Assembly (NCBI GenBank): GCA_949318235.1
Contig: OX439127.1
Location: 24,101,815-24,165,814, forward strand
Direction: 5' to 3'
DNA length: 64,000 nucleotides
Source of the DNA: Ecdyonurus torrentis
Taxonomy: Eukaryota > Arthropoda > Insecta > Ephemeroptera > Heptageniidae
Shown: in pieces, positions 38,203 to 61,142 of the stretch
How the letters are laid out: each line of letters opens with the position of its first letter
How positions within the stretch are numbered: the first letter of the stretch is position 1
Program-made: the position numbers and the translations under genes
The notes under the pieces: model-generated
What the model saw: only the letters and a program-made list of their open reading frames with translations
Database searches by the model: none
What the model was told of the DNA's origin: nothing

Positions 38203-38244
<42 letters not shown>
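38203..38244. repeat. (GA)n microsatellite
   Basis: About 42 bases of GA following a ten-base G run. Confidence 0.95.
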
Positions 38245-38248
<4 letters not shown>

Positions 38249-39541
38249 TTTAATAATACGATTTGCTTACGAACACGAAATAAAAATCCGATACACCAAG
38301 TACACTAACTGTGTCCAATAATGAAGTAGGCTTTTAAGAATTATTATTAATGTTCAATTAAAAGTAGTATTGTAGTATTGAAGCTTATAGTCTTCAACTT
38401 TATTGCTCGCAAGCAGGTGTTTTCAGATTGTTTATATAATCCCTTTTAAATTTGCAAAAAAAAAAAAAAAAAAAAAAAAAAAGAAAGAAAAAGAAAAAGA
38501 AAAAAAAGAAAAAACTCGTGGTTTAAAATTTGAAATGCATTTTATTATCATTCTGAAAGAGCTAAATACACACACACATTCACATTCACATACACAAACT
38601 ACCCTATAGTGACTTTCTTTTATATATATAAATATACATAATTGTTGTTTTATATAAAAATAATTTATAAATAAATACTGTAGATCTAAGACAATGCAAA
38701 ATGTTATGAATGGAACGTAACTGTGTGTAACAAATTAAGAATAAAATAGGGAGAAATCACATAACATTGTTATAGTCATTTAGTCGTAGACTATAAAACA
38801 ACAACAACTAACTCAATTAATCGTGGAATAATGCGAAAATACTTGATTACACGGAGTGCATGAAACAAAATATGAACTATACTTAATTGTGTAGTACAAG
38901 TATTTAATAGTTTCATATCCTCGCACAGTTAAGAACCCATTTAAGAGCGTCCATTTCTTATGAATCTCCAAAATGTACATCATGACTCAAACTTATTTAC
39001 TTAAAATATCTTCAATAAATATATAATTACAGCATTTAGAACACACAGTGTAGACATTTATTAATTTTATATACTATATATTTCGTGTTAGTTTTAATTA
39101 TTAAAACGTTATAAAGTAGAATATGTTAGGAAAATATTGTATTAAAAAAATAAAGACAATTTAATTGACAATTAAAATAGTACTGCAAGAAAAATTTGTT
39201 TTCAATTTTTGTGAAGTTAATATTTAGTTTAAAAAAAAAAGGTTCGTAAGAATAGAAACTATACGAAAGGTAATATCATTAAGTCTATCACGCGCTAATC
39301 ACGTTTTAGACACGTGTGCTAATTTTTTAGTTGACTATAAAGCAATAAAACTAGGAGACGGATACATTTGTTTCTTAAGAATATATAATTTTTGTTTTAA
39401 AATAGATTTTTTTTTTCGCAGTCAGTCGCAAAAGATTAAAGATCCTGGTTCACGTGTTGAACACATCAGCTTCTTTTTCATAGATGTTGTATAATGTGAT
39501 AACGCCTGAAGTGATTATTTATTCTTACATAAAATTACAGT

Positions 39542-42101
39542 AGTAGAGGGAACAAGAGGAACTTTTCGGGAAAAGGTGGTAAGAACATGAATTTTTCAGG
39601 GTTCGTAGATATGGTCATTAGTAGCTCTTTCCCTAAATTTCAACGCATGGGCCACGTAGGGTCGTCAGATATTGACCTCTGAACTTTGACCCCTTATTCC
39701 ACAGTTTTTAATTTTTTATAGCGTTCCTGATCATCTTTTCACAAAAAGTTTAAGAACAAAATATATTTTAAATAATTATTTCTACGTGTGAAAAAATTTT
39801 CAAAAGTGTGACGTCACAAATACTAAGATGGCGGCCAAATTTTCAAAATTGCCCTAATTATTGGTGCTAATTATTTATTCAACATCTTCTCATTAGCCCA
39901 AAAATAATAATTTTGATTATATTTGATGTATAATGTACTGAGGAACATGATAAATTTTATTTGAAAGAAATCGGACAATTTGGGTGGAAGATATTAATTT
40001 TTTTTCGAAAAAGCTGTATGCCCAGCAATGGTGCCTATGCTATAACCATAGGGAAAACAACAGAATTCAAACTGTTGTAACTTTTTATCAAGTTGATGTA
40101 TGGGTTTGATTTTTTCAGGGAGCATAGATAATCAAGAGATATTTAATAGAGCCATTATTTTTTAATTCAAATTTGTATAGGGTGACTATGTTATGACCTT
40201 TGACCTTGCACCTTAGAGGGATGTTATTTTAATGATTGCGAGCACTAATTTAGCCCGCGAGAACAACTTTTAAGGACAAAAATGTTAGATTTGACTAAAT
40301 CAATCGATAAAAATTATGGAGGAGTAATTAAGTTTCCTCTGACCTTGACATATTTGGAGAACTTGGTGCTCAAATTTGCTATTTTTTAAGAATTCCAAAG
40401 CATTAAAATCGAGCTTAAATGAAAAAAAAAAAAAGAAGCGATTGGATCATATCTGTAGCCCCGTAAATCAGTCCGCATACCCACACCACCCAGCAACCCC
40501 CAGCGCTACCCCCCCTCCCAAAAAAAATTAAAGGAAACGTTGTAAACTGCAAACATAAAACATGCGCATAATATATTAATTTATAAAGTAATATTTTTTT
40601 ATAACTTCATTTTGGCCTCCCCCATCCCCCATCTTAAAACCACAATTATATTTTAATTTGGGGGGGGGGGGGACATTTTAAAAAAATATACAGAAAACAG
40701 AATTAAAAATTTACTACATGTATAGTGTATACAATTAATTATGCATGCATGTCCAAAGTTTACATTTTTTCGGGGGCGGGGGGGATTGAAAATATTTAAT
40801 TCTGTTAGATCATATCGGTAGCCCCGTAAATAAGCCCACTTCCCCCTTCCCTTAAAAAAATGTAAATCTTTAACATATACTTATGCCTTATGCATAATTA
40901 AATTAAGTTTATACACATATAATACATTTTGATTTCTGTTTTCTGTATATTTTTTTAAAATGTCCCCCCCCCCCCAAATTAAAATATAATTGTGGTTTTA
41001 AGATGGGGGATGGGGGAGGCCAAAATGAAGTTATAAAAAAATATTACTTTATAAATTAATATATTATGCGCATGTTTTATGTTTGCAGTTTACAACGTTT
41101 CCTTTAATTTTTTTTGGGGGGGGGGGGGTAGCGCTGGGGGTTGCTGGGTGGTGTGGGTATGCGGACTGATTTACGGGGCTACAGATATGATCCAATCGCT
41201 TCTTTTTTTTTTCATTTAAGCTCGATTTTAATGCTTTGGAATTCTTAAAAAATAGCAAATTTGAGCACCAAGTTCTCCAAATATGTCAAGGTCAGAGGAA
41301 ACTTAATTACTCCTCCATAATTTTTATCGATTGATTTAGTCAAATCTAACATTTTTGTCCTTAAAAGTTGTTCTCGCGGGCTAAATTAGTGCTCGCAATC
41401 ATTAAAATAACATCCCTCTAAGGTGCAAGGTCAAAGGTCATAACATAGTCACCCTATACAAATTTGAATTAAAAAATAATGGCTCTATTAAATATCTCTT
41501 GATTATCTATGCTCCCTGAAAAAATCAAACCCATACATCAACTTGATAAAAAGTTACAACAGTTTGAATTCTGCTGTTTTCCCTATGGTTATAGCATAGG
41601 CACCATTGCTGGGCATACAGCTTTTTCGAAAAAAAATTAATATCTTCCACCCAAATTGTCCGATTTCTTTCAAATAAAATTTATCATGTTCCTCAGTACA
41701 TTATACATCAAATATAATCAAAATTATTATTTTTGGGCTAATGAGAAGATGTTGAATAAATAATTAGCACCAATAATTAGGGCAATTTTGAAAATTTGGC
41801 CGCCATCTTAGTATTTGTGACGTCACACTTTTGAAAATTTTTTCACACGTAGAAATAATTATTTAAAATATATTTTGTTCTTAAACTTTTTGTGAAAAGA
41901 TGATCAGGAACGCTATAAAAAATTAAAAACTGTGGAATAAGGGGTCAAAGTTCAGAGGTCAATATCTGACGACCCTACGTGGCCCATGCGTTGAAATTTA
42001 GGGAAAGAGCTACTAATGACCATATCTACGAACCCTGAAAAATTCATGTTCTTACCACCTTTTCCCGAAAACCCCTTAAAAATACCTCTTGATCCCCCTG
42101 C
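39542..42101. mobile_element. Long palindromic (foldback) element with ~1.16-kb inverted arms
   Basis: The left arm 39542-40702 and right arm 40933-42101 are inverted copies that read almost identically: in several hundred compared bases I saw one substitution (AACAACAG versus AACAGCAG) and a 12-base gap at the outer end (TTTTTAAGGGG-type segment present only on the right). The central ~230 bases are still a palindrome but strongly diverged. TACAGT occurs at both borders (39536-39541 and 42102-42107), a plausible 6-base target duplication. Arms contain TGACGTCA, AAGATGGCGGCC, several TGACCTTTGACC-like words and a 12-13 base G/C run. No transposase or other protein is encoded, so it would be non-autonomous. 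Superfamily unknown; an assembly-made inverted duplication is the main alternative. Confidence 0.8.
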
Positions 42102-43499
42102 TACAGTTTATATAATGTATCTTTGAAAATTAATTTAATTTAGTTTAATTTCATTGCACACTGATTAATGGTAAAGATTAGTTTTAAATTAATGCATTAT
42201 TTAGTGCATTGTGTTTTTAAATGCACAAATAATGTAATAAAAAATCAACTGCAAAATATGTTCTGTCACTCTCCTTTCAAGCGACAATGTTCAACGTTAT
42301 CTGGCCTACACAGTTGCATTGTGATTCTGAATTTCATGCTAAAATCTTAAATTTAATTTTAAATTATTTTAAAACCCATATTTATTATATAAACGCAAAT
42401 TAAGTACAATTTATTTTCAAGTCTGTTCTTTTTTTTTTTTTTCCTGACTTTAGCTATAATTATCTAATACTTTATTTACTTACTTTTCAAAACTTATAGT
42501 AATTCAAATAATTTTGTCAACATAAATTATTAAGACTTCTTATTATAATCATTCTAATATGTTATATATTATTATTATTTTAGCCTAATTAGCATTACGT
42601 TATATTATACATTTCCTTGTCCTGTAATCACGCCAACACAACGATTAATGATTGTTAATTGTTACAAAAAGATATAAAGTCTTATAATGGCAGAGCTAAG
42701 AATAAGAAGTACTTACGAACATGTCAAAGCCAACAACTTAATTAGGACTCAACGTAATCGTAAGGACTTGAAGAAATAATAAATTGTGACGGTAAATTTA
42801 AAGTAGAAAAATAATTAAATGTTTCAACATTATAAATTTGCCTTTAAAAATACATCATCGATGTTTAAATATTTGAAATTTATTCAATAAATTCGAGATA
42901 TTATATATTATAGTCATGTAGTCGTTATATTATTACTAATATTATTTATTGTTACTAAGTCAGAGGCCGGAGCGATACAATTAATACATTACATACTATA
43001 TTCGAATCCATAATCCATCAACATTGAATAACTTCTCCTTAAGTTATACTGTACAATCGTAAGATACAAAATAAAAATTACGTGACTAACAATTAAATAA
43101 TTTGTTTTTATATTTTTATCCCACATCTTATATGCAATTTATAAGTTGACAGTTAGACTTTTTTTTTCATTTCCCCTCTCTCATTTAGTATAAAAGTAAT
43201 ATCACAATTTAATTTGCTTTTTTTTAGTTCAAAAAAACAGGCGAAGAAAATTGCACATCTCAAGTGGGCTTATAGGAAATATTAACTGTATAACGAGCGT
43301 GTTATCAAGTTGTGCATAAGTCGTAACTTATAGTCCAAATTATTATAATAATTTATTAACAAATCAAATTGTTTCTTCTTGTTTCGAAAAAGAAGACAAG
43401 TGCAGTAAGTACTCTATAAATTCACAAATCATGGTGAATTTGTATAAATTGATTTCAAAAGATAATACTTCATAAAGCTGAACTTGAAACGAAATTGAA

Positions 43500-43790
43500 A
43501 AGGAATCTGCGTGACCTAGTAACATTGCTTTGGATGTCAGCTGAACATGTGTAAGTGTGGGGGTTGATGTCCACGCCTCGCATGCATGAGGTCAAGCAAG
43601 CGAAATACAATAACTGCCTTCCGATTGAGTCATGTCAATGACCGTACACTCGCTTACACGAGAATGCATAGTGATTTACATCACGCGACGTCACACGTGC
43701 TTTTAAACCCACTACTTATAGTGATTGCAAGGTCTTCACGTGGGATAAAATTAACACTCGATCCCGATATCACAAAATATAAAAGTTCAA
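43500..43790. promoter_or_regulatory. GC-richer island with two CACGTG E-boxes and an ACGTCA half-site
   Basis: This ~290-base stretch stands out from AT-rich surroundings. It holds CACGTG at 43694-43699 and 43737-43742, ACGTCA at 43688-43693 adjoining the first E-box, and TGAGTCATG near 43626. It lies about 1 kb upstream of the zinc-finger gene. A 71-codon plus-strand frame overlaps it without splice context or recognisable product. An enhancer or distal promoter is possible, but nothing proves it. Confidence 0.3.
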
Positions 43791-44230
43791 GAAAAACGTG
43801 ATATTTTTTTTATGCGAATATGAAATTTGATTTCCTGTAGTGGACAGAGCATAATTTGAATCAAAGCTCTTTGGACTATTATACTTATTTAGATACACCA
43901 TCAGCAGTAAAACAGCCAAAAAAAAAAAGTATAATTCATATTTATTATAATTCTTATAGCAGTAAGAATAGTGGACATTAAACTGCATGTGGATTACGTG
44001 TAGAGGCGCTGTCCCTATATGTATAATGAGAATGAGTATAATAATGTTTAAAAAGTTGACAATAAATTGAATATATAATATAGATATTTTATATATTTTA
44101 TATAGATAAAAAAATCATTATGAGCTAGGCCATAATTTAATATCCAATATAATAATCCATTTGAATTACTCGAAGGATCTCGACTTGAAGTGACTCATGT
44201 GTGTATGTTTGCATAATATATTATAACTGT

Positions 44231-44246
44231 GGGTGGGTGGGTGGGT
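44231..44246 (+). other. Canonical G-quadruplex motif
   Basis: GGGTGGGTGGGTGGGT: four G triplets with single-T loops, a motif known to fold very stably in vitro. It is 460 bases upstream of the zinc-finger gene start. Confidence 0.7.
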
Positions 44247-44706
44247 ACGTGTACTGTGCAATTTAATGGTCTTTAGTTGTTATAAGAACTCTACATTAGA
44301 ATAGTGTGGTAGGCATGATTTTTATTATTATTATTATTTTTTTTTTGCTATTATATTCTATTGAAATGTAATTTTTATTAAACTTAAAGAAATTTTTTAA
44401 AAAATTTAGCTGAAACAAAATTAGAAATTTATTACTTTGAATTGAAATGGTTTTCAAAAATAGAATGGAAGTTATATAATAATAATCTCATGTTAAAAAT
44501 TAACCTGTTTAGCATTCGATCGTGATGCTTCTTTGCTATTGTTTAGTCTTGTCTAGAAAATTCTGGGTGCATTTTATATAGCAGACAGAAGCGTTTTACC
44601 CGAATTCCAAACACTTGAAGTCAGTATGTGACAACGCATTGGAGTGCAAAGAGCATAGCACCTTCTGTTCTTAAACGTCGTGGTCCAAGTCAAATAATTT
44701 CTTAAA

Positions 44707-47309
<2,603 letters not shown>

Positions 47310-48432
47310 TCCCATTATATATGATACCATAAATGTTTAATGTACAATTTAATAATGTTAAAATCTTTATTTGATTTCTTGCTTATATGGACATATCATG
47401 TAACATTATCATATAGTGAATTAAACTGTATCAGGTAATGTAAAGTCTCAAAATTAACCCATATATGCCATTTTTTTTATACAATATCAAGTAAAAAAAG
47501 AAAAGAAAACTGATGTATAATACCATTAATCAATAATTACGTTTGGCTATACTCATCACGGTAAATAGTGATAAAGCTTTTTAAAAAAGTATTGATTCTA
47601 ATTATTAATAATATGTTTCGTGATTTATTATTATTATTCAGCTTGAAAATCTTCAATTCGCCTTCATAACCACAAAAAACAATGGCGTAGAAGACATAAT
47701 ATAAAGCCTTACTTTATATTGAGTTCTATTTTGTTTATAATAATTAATGTGAATGCATGCAATCTTCATTAAAAACTATAAAATGTTATGCAGCTAAATT
47801 AATTACACAATTAAATTATTGCTCCGTGTGAAGAGGCCATAACAATAAAAAGTAAAAATAATTTAAATAAATGAGTTCATTAATTTTAGATATATTATAT
47901 ATAAAACAATTTTTTGATAGTAGAAATCGATTGTCTGTGATAGCAATAATCACAATAAAAACTAAAAGCAAATAGAAAAAACTGCATTATAACTGTATAT
48001 TTTAAATTCAAACTTCAATTCAATGGGCAGTCAATAATAATAATGTCATAAAATTGCTGTTAAACAACATTAATATTTCTTACAGTCTAATTTATTGTAC
48101 CAGTGTGAACTCAACCATATAATATTCAGATTCATAAAGGGTTTTATTTAAAAATCATATTAAACAATGTACACAATATACATAATAGTTTACTGTCACA
48201 GTACAATCAAGACATTCTTGCTTAAAGGGATCGTGGCCTCAACATTTAATAAAACCCCGTAAAACTCATAAGATGGGACCATCATACATACATATTACAT
48301 ATACCCTCCATTAATCAATACACAATTGATTTCAATTACATATTACAATTACATATTACAATTACATATTGTAATATTACAATCCATATTACAATCCATA
48401 TTACAATCATTACATACATATTGTCCTCAACC

Positions 48433-48574
48433 CTTCTGTACCCTCACAAACTGGGGTTAAAAATCTTTTAAGCAGACAACTTTGGAAATTCAAATCTTCA
48501 TGAAATGCAGGTCTACATAGTAGATATTTGTAAAGTGGATTGCCTACTCCCCAGTTTGAGAGGACAATACAGAA
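48433..48574. repeat. Weak inverted repeat, possible MITE remnant
   Basis: TTCTGTA..CCTC.CAAACTGGGG at 48434-48456 recurs inverted as CCCCAGTTTGAGAGG..TACAGAA at 48549-48574. The arms are short and gapped. Confidence 0.35.
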
Positions 48575-49088
48575 AGATTAAGATATACAAAATACAGTAT
48601 GTGTAATGTGCGTATGTGTATAATATAATGTAATAGTCCCATCTCGTGATTTATCGTTCGGGAATGTTTTTTTCTTGAGGTCAGGATCTCGCTTTAATTA
48701 AGTCATATGTGTTATATGCGTGCAATATTTTAAGTGTACAGTCAATTTAATAAAAATTGCATGCAATCTGTGTTAAGTTCTTTTAAATTTATTGCATAGT
48801 GCAAATAATATTGCTCCGTGTGAAGACCATTTGTTTTTTAGGTATGGTATAAGTTAGCACAGGCCGTCACTGGCATGTGTATCCAAAGAAATTTTTGACG
48901 ATGGTATATTTTAATCATTATGACATCATCTTCTATAATATGAAAAAAATATTCTATAATATATAGTCTGAAGAAGAAAAAAAAATTGCAAAACCTGCAA
49001 ATGCTAAAGAAGAAGAAGAAAAGTTTTATTTTTAATCTAAATTTGAAAATGCTTGGAATAAAATCCAAAAATTTAATATATAATTATA

Positions 49089-49287
49089 TAGTAAACTCTC
49101 GATTTGATGAAACCACACAAGGGACCAAGAAAATTGCCCTTTCACAATATTGAATTTCACAAAATCGATAGTTTTAACATTGCCAGGATTATATTGAAGT
49201 CTACTGTGGAGTGTGGTCCAAAAATTATAATTGATCAAAATAAAAAAAAATCACAGGATTGAACTTTACAAAATCGAGAGTTTACTG
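49089..49287. mobile_element. Pogo/Tigger-like (Tc1/mariner) MITE
   Basis: The left end AGTAAACTCTCGATTTGATG and the inverted right end CAGTAAACTCTCGATTTTGT form ~24-base terminal inverted repeats. CAGTAAACTCTCGATT is the typical pogo/Fot-like terminus. The flanking TA target is seen on the left and altered on the right. The interior is 150 bases of non-coding DNA. Confidence 0.6.
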
Positions 49288-49295
49288 TGTGTGTG

Positions 49296-49300
<5 letters not shown>

Positions 49301-49335
<35 letters not shown>
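49301..49335. repeat. Short (TA)n tract
   Basis: About 35 bases of TA next to the pogo-like element. Confidence 0.9.
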
Positions 49336-49336
<1 letters not shown>

Positions 49337-49896
49337 TGTATAAAGCGTATTGTATGCTTTTATACAAAATGCATGATTAAAATTAATAGCCTCTGTAACC
49401 TTTATTATATTATTCTTTTTTGTAAACTATTGGTTTAGACCATTATTAAAGTATATAATAGTTAATCATGAACAATGACTTATTATTTTATTAACGTATA
49501 ATGTAAATTATCAAAGTGCACACTTTTAAGGAAATTATATAAACTATGATCCCCCTTGTAGTTCAATTGGCAAGTACACAGGTATAATTTTTAGTAAGCG
49601 TATGATTTTCATTTATAATGTATCTAATACTTATCCAACATTTTTTTAAAGAGTTTACTCTATAGAACAGATTTGCAAAAGCGGATTTATAGTGTTAAGA
49701 AAGAAACAATAGAACTTAGAGCGATGTTGGCAGACGAGACGAGCTGGGTTGCACAGTTTTAGTTTAGTTTAATTTAGTTTTGGAGTGTGGGTTTTAAGAT
49801 TATATTTGAGTGTAAAATTCTCTCTGCATCAATTAAAAACTAAAGTGATCCGAGCCTTTTTCATGCCATATAGATAATAAAAATGTAAGTAACTAG

Positions 49897-50017
49897 CAGG
49901 GACCGGGACCAGTTTCTGTTCTAAGAACCACCAAGAACCGGTTCTCAAAAATCGGCTCTAAAGAACCACTTGTTCGGTTCTTGAGAACCGCAAAAATTGG
50001 AGGTGGTTCGGTCCCTG
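49897..50017. mobile_element. hAT-like MITE with 8-bp target duplication
   Basis: It begins CAGGGACCGGGACC and ends GGTTCGGTCCCTG, hAT-type termini, with internal inverted AGAACCGGTTCT-type repeats. The flanks GTAACTAG and GTAAAGAG match at 6 of 8 positions, consistent with the 8-base duplication hAT elements make. It is too short to encode a transposase. Confidence 0.65.
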
Positions 50018-50384
50018 GTAAAGAGTGTGTTATATTATATACGCTTAAAAAAATCAGTGTCATTTTTTTAAATAATAATAATTTAGCAATAATTATGAAG
50101 CTGGAGCAAAGTAAAATAAAAGTAAAATGCTAAATGCAGCAAGTATCATAATAATTATATGCAAAGTATGCGAAGTTTTAGTATATAGCCTTTTTCTGGT
50201 TTTGCCTTTGTTATTGGCACTCCACCGTGGTTAATTATTATTAAGAAAAAAAAAAGTATCCTTTATTATATTATGCTGATATGCTCTGAAGCCCGTAACA
50301 GTTCCAATTCTTGCTGAGAGTAATTCTTTCAAAGATAAAAATGAATGTAGAATAATAACATTACTATATATATATATTTACACG

Positions 50385-51120
50385 ATATTTTGAAAATATC
50401 GTCCTAACAAGACTCTGACGTCATCAATCGGGCATTTATTTCGGAAAGTATTGACCGTAGAAGGTTCAGTAGCCAGTTTTTTGAAATCCTGAGAACGAGC
50501 TGATTTCATTAAACTGGTTACTGAATCTCGAACGATTAGTATTTGCCGAGAAAAAAGTGGAATGATGACGTCAGTCTTTTTAGGTCGATTTTCAAAAATT
50601 AATTAAAAATACTTCGCATGCTCCAATCGTCCTAAGAAAAAATAACGCCTCAAAATTTGTTAATGCTCTTTCCAAAAATATCATAAACTCAACAAAAAAA
50701 TTTCAATTCACCTTCCTTATTTTGACAATAGTTTTCATTTTGGAAAGATGTTGGTGTGCCGATGTGTAACTATAGGGTCTATGCATTCATGTTAAAGTCG
50801 ACGCCATGTTGGATAACTCAATAACATGGGTGGTATAGGAAAAAAAATTTATTTTGCCAGGTTAAAAAACCTTTTCAAAATTTTTAAGAGCATTGATGCT
50901 GTAAATATGTTGAATTAGTATCTCAAGTATGTGAGAAAAATAACAATAACAAAAAATTTACCGATTTTTCAACGAAATTTGGCTTAAATGAAGTCTGTCC
51001 TATGCTGAGCAATGTTATTCACTACTCCAGTATGGCCTCCAAGCGCAATAAATATGACGTCATCCGCATACACCCTATATCGACGGCGGTGCTTGCCGGT
51101 CAAACATTGGATAGGTACAT
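50385..51120. other. Less AT-rich non-coding segment with three perfect TGACGTCA palindromes
   Basis: TGACGTCA occurs at 50416-50423, 50566-50573 and 51055-51062. A hairpin (TTCAGTAGCCAGTTT facing AAACTGGTTACTGAA, 50465-50527) lies between the first two. Style and words (GACGCCATGTTGGAT) resemble the dispersed non-coding repeat forming the palindrome arms at 39.5-42.1 kb. I see no reading frame. It may be an unclassified repeat rather than a regulatory region. Confidence 0.4.
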
Positions 51121-51227
51121 TATACATTCCAATTATTCATCATTATACCGTATACGCATTAATTAACTCCATTCGTAATAACTTAGGAGAATAAATTATT
51201 ATCAAATCCTATTTTCACGAGTATTTT

Positions 51228-51368
<141 letters not shown>

Positions 51369-52720
51369 ACACCTCATAAGCAAAGTAAATTTAATATTGA
51401 TAAGATGAATATAATTTATTTATATAATTGATATCTTCATTATTTAAAACTAAAGAATTTTTTAATTGTCAGCAAAACCATTATAAATTAAAAAAATTAA
51501 TAATGATAAAAAATCAACGAAAGTGAGATTTTTTTATTATTTTTGCAAATTTGCTGATAATTTGTAGAGTATTATATATGTTTTTTTTAAGTTTTCGACG
51601 AGAAGTCGATACAAATCGCCTGCCATAATACTTTATAATATGGATTTTCTATTTATTCATATGATTATTATTATATACATATAATTATTTTATTAATTAT
51701 AATTTAATATATATATAATATAAAATAATTAATAATTATATGTATAATAATAATCATATAGGATAAAGGATGTGTGGACGCAAAGTATAGAAGATGCGAA
51801 GAGTATCAAACTTTATTAATGGCTCAACTACATAAGATATAATTATACTGTTCTGATACCGTGGTCTTCGCACATACTTTTTGAAAGTACTCTCCATCGT
51901 TTTACTTTTCGCGCAATAAGAAGTACACCTTCTGGTTCGCGTACTTTTCGTTCAGCGCATTAATAGTGAGCAGCACTGCAAAGTATGGGTCGGCGGTATG
52001 GGTTGGGTAATATATAGCAAATGAAAGGGGAAACTTGAAAGAAAAGAGGGGAGTCATGGGCTCAGGGGCAGGCAGGGGAGCGGGGAGCACAGAAAAAGAG
52101 AAAAAATTACAACAGCTGAAAGAAAAAAAGGTCAGCAAAAATTGTGCATGAAATATTTTAAAGAAACAGAGCACATATATGCGAATACATGAAAAAGTAA
52201 ATAATAATTATCTAAAGTATAATGTATTAAAATGTGAACTATCTCAAATTTGAGACGAGTATTTCAGTAACTTAAAAGAAGCAAACGACGCAAAAGAGGT
52301 AAGTCGCAGTTTGTTTACAAAAATCAGCTGTAAAAATATAAGGCTATAGGTGAGGTCATGCTTTCGCAATAAATACGTTTGGAAGCAGTGACTGTCACAT
52401 TAGACGTATTTTTTTATAGCCTATATTTCAGATAATGCATAGGATTACTCTGATTAAGAACAGCTAAATTATCGCAATATTTGATCACAGTTTCTTATCG
52501 CAATATGCATACTCAGTTATTATGATATGCATTGCTTTGCTATACACACAGTTGCGTGTTGTTAGTTTTTTTTTTTTTTCTATAATATTATGTAGGCCTA
52601 TATACTGCACTTTAAAGCATTAATGTATCACTGTAGAGCTTTAATTTAACCTTGATTTTATGCATTCTATATAGTGAATTAAAAAGTTGTGCAACGATAC
52701 ACACCACTGCAGCTTACAAA

Positions 52721-60303
<7,583 letters not shown>

Positions 60304-61037
60304 CATTACAAAATGGAATTTTACAAATTGTTATCATTTAGTTTTAAGATAATGCCCTTAACTTTAATTGTGAGTGTGAGTGTGTAAAATTTATAACTAA
60401 TTGTGTGTATATCCCTTTATTCAATAGGTATTTGGAACAAAACATGTTGTCTAGTCAAACTGTATAGTTGATTATTCTAAGTTGAGTGGCTGAATATAGC
60501 ATGTGTGTGTATGTTATGCGTGGATGTTAATGTATGGCAGCTGCTGTATTATATTGTTTTAAGTTAACTGTATATTATTTACATTATTTACACATAGTAG
60601 TTTTTAATTTATATTATTAGGAGGACCCTTTTTCCTCCTTTTTTTTAATGTAACTTAAAGTTAAAGTAGAACTCGTAATATACTAACTGTAAATTTTAAA
60701 ATATTTTATCAATTGATTTATTTTTATATTGTGCTTTACTAAACGTATTTTTGTGATTTTTATTTTTGTTATACAAACATTGTAGTATTTTGCTTTTAAT
60801 TCTTATCATATATTTATTATTATTTTTGTCTTATGAAATGGTTGTTATCTTTGATATCTCTTATTGTTATTTTAGACTTGGGAGTCACAATTTTTGTGTT
60901 TCATAGTGATGATATGTTTGATATATACTACACCAAAAATTTATTAAAAGAGTTTTATTATTCAGTCTGTTGTGACCATTTTTATTGTAAATACATAAAT
61001 TTTATTATATATATAAATAGGCCTATATATACCTATA

Positions 61038-61065
61038 TTATATATATATATATATATATGTATGT

Positions 61066-61140
<75 letters not shown>
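61038..61140. repeat. (TA)n microsatellite in ATG9 3' flank
   Basis: About 100 bases of TA with a few TG interruptions. Confidence 0.97.

Positions 61141-61142
<2 letters not shown>

Larger units (their letters stand above)
36740..44600. other. Intergenic region dominated by a 2.56-kb palindrome
   Basis: No supported gene. It contains poly-A runs (37184-37210, 38456-38482), a GA tract, the long palindrome at 39542-42101, a moderately GC-rich island at 43.5-43.8 kb and a G-quadruplex motif at 44231. Confidence 0.6.

Noticed and set aside
41064..41258. Pro-rich 64-codon frame in the palindrome
   Set aside because: It crosses the G/C run of the arm, and the inverted copy in the other arm has the same non-coding look; no domain.
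43586..43801. 71-codon plus-strand frame
   Set aside because: Lies in a GC-richer island and is probably open because of composition; no family resemblance or splice support.
48340..48420. Possible CRISPR-like direct repeats (ATTACA words)
   Set aside because: Short irregular AT-rich tandem words without constant repeats or spacers, in a eukaryotic genome.
49560..49600. tRNA-like A box (GTAGTTCAATTGGCAAG)
   Set aside because: No B box or cloverleaf follows; chance match.
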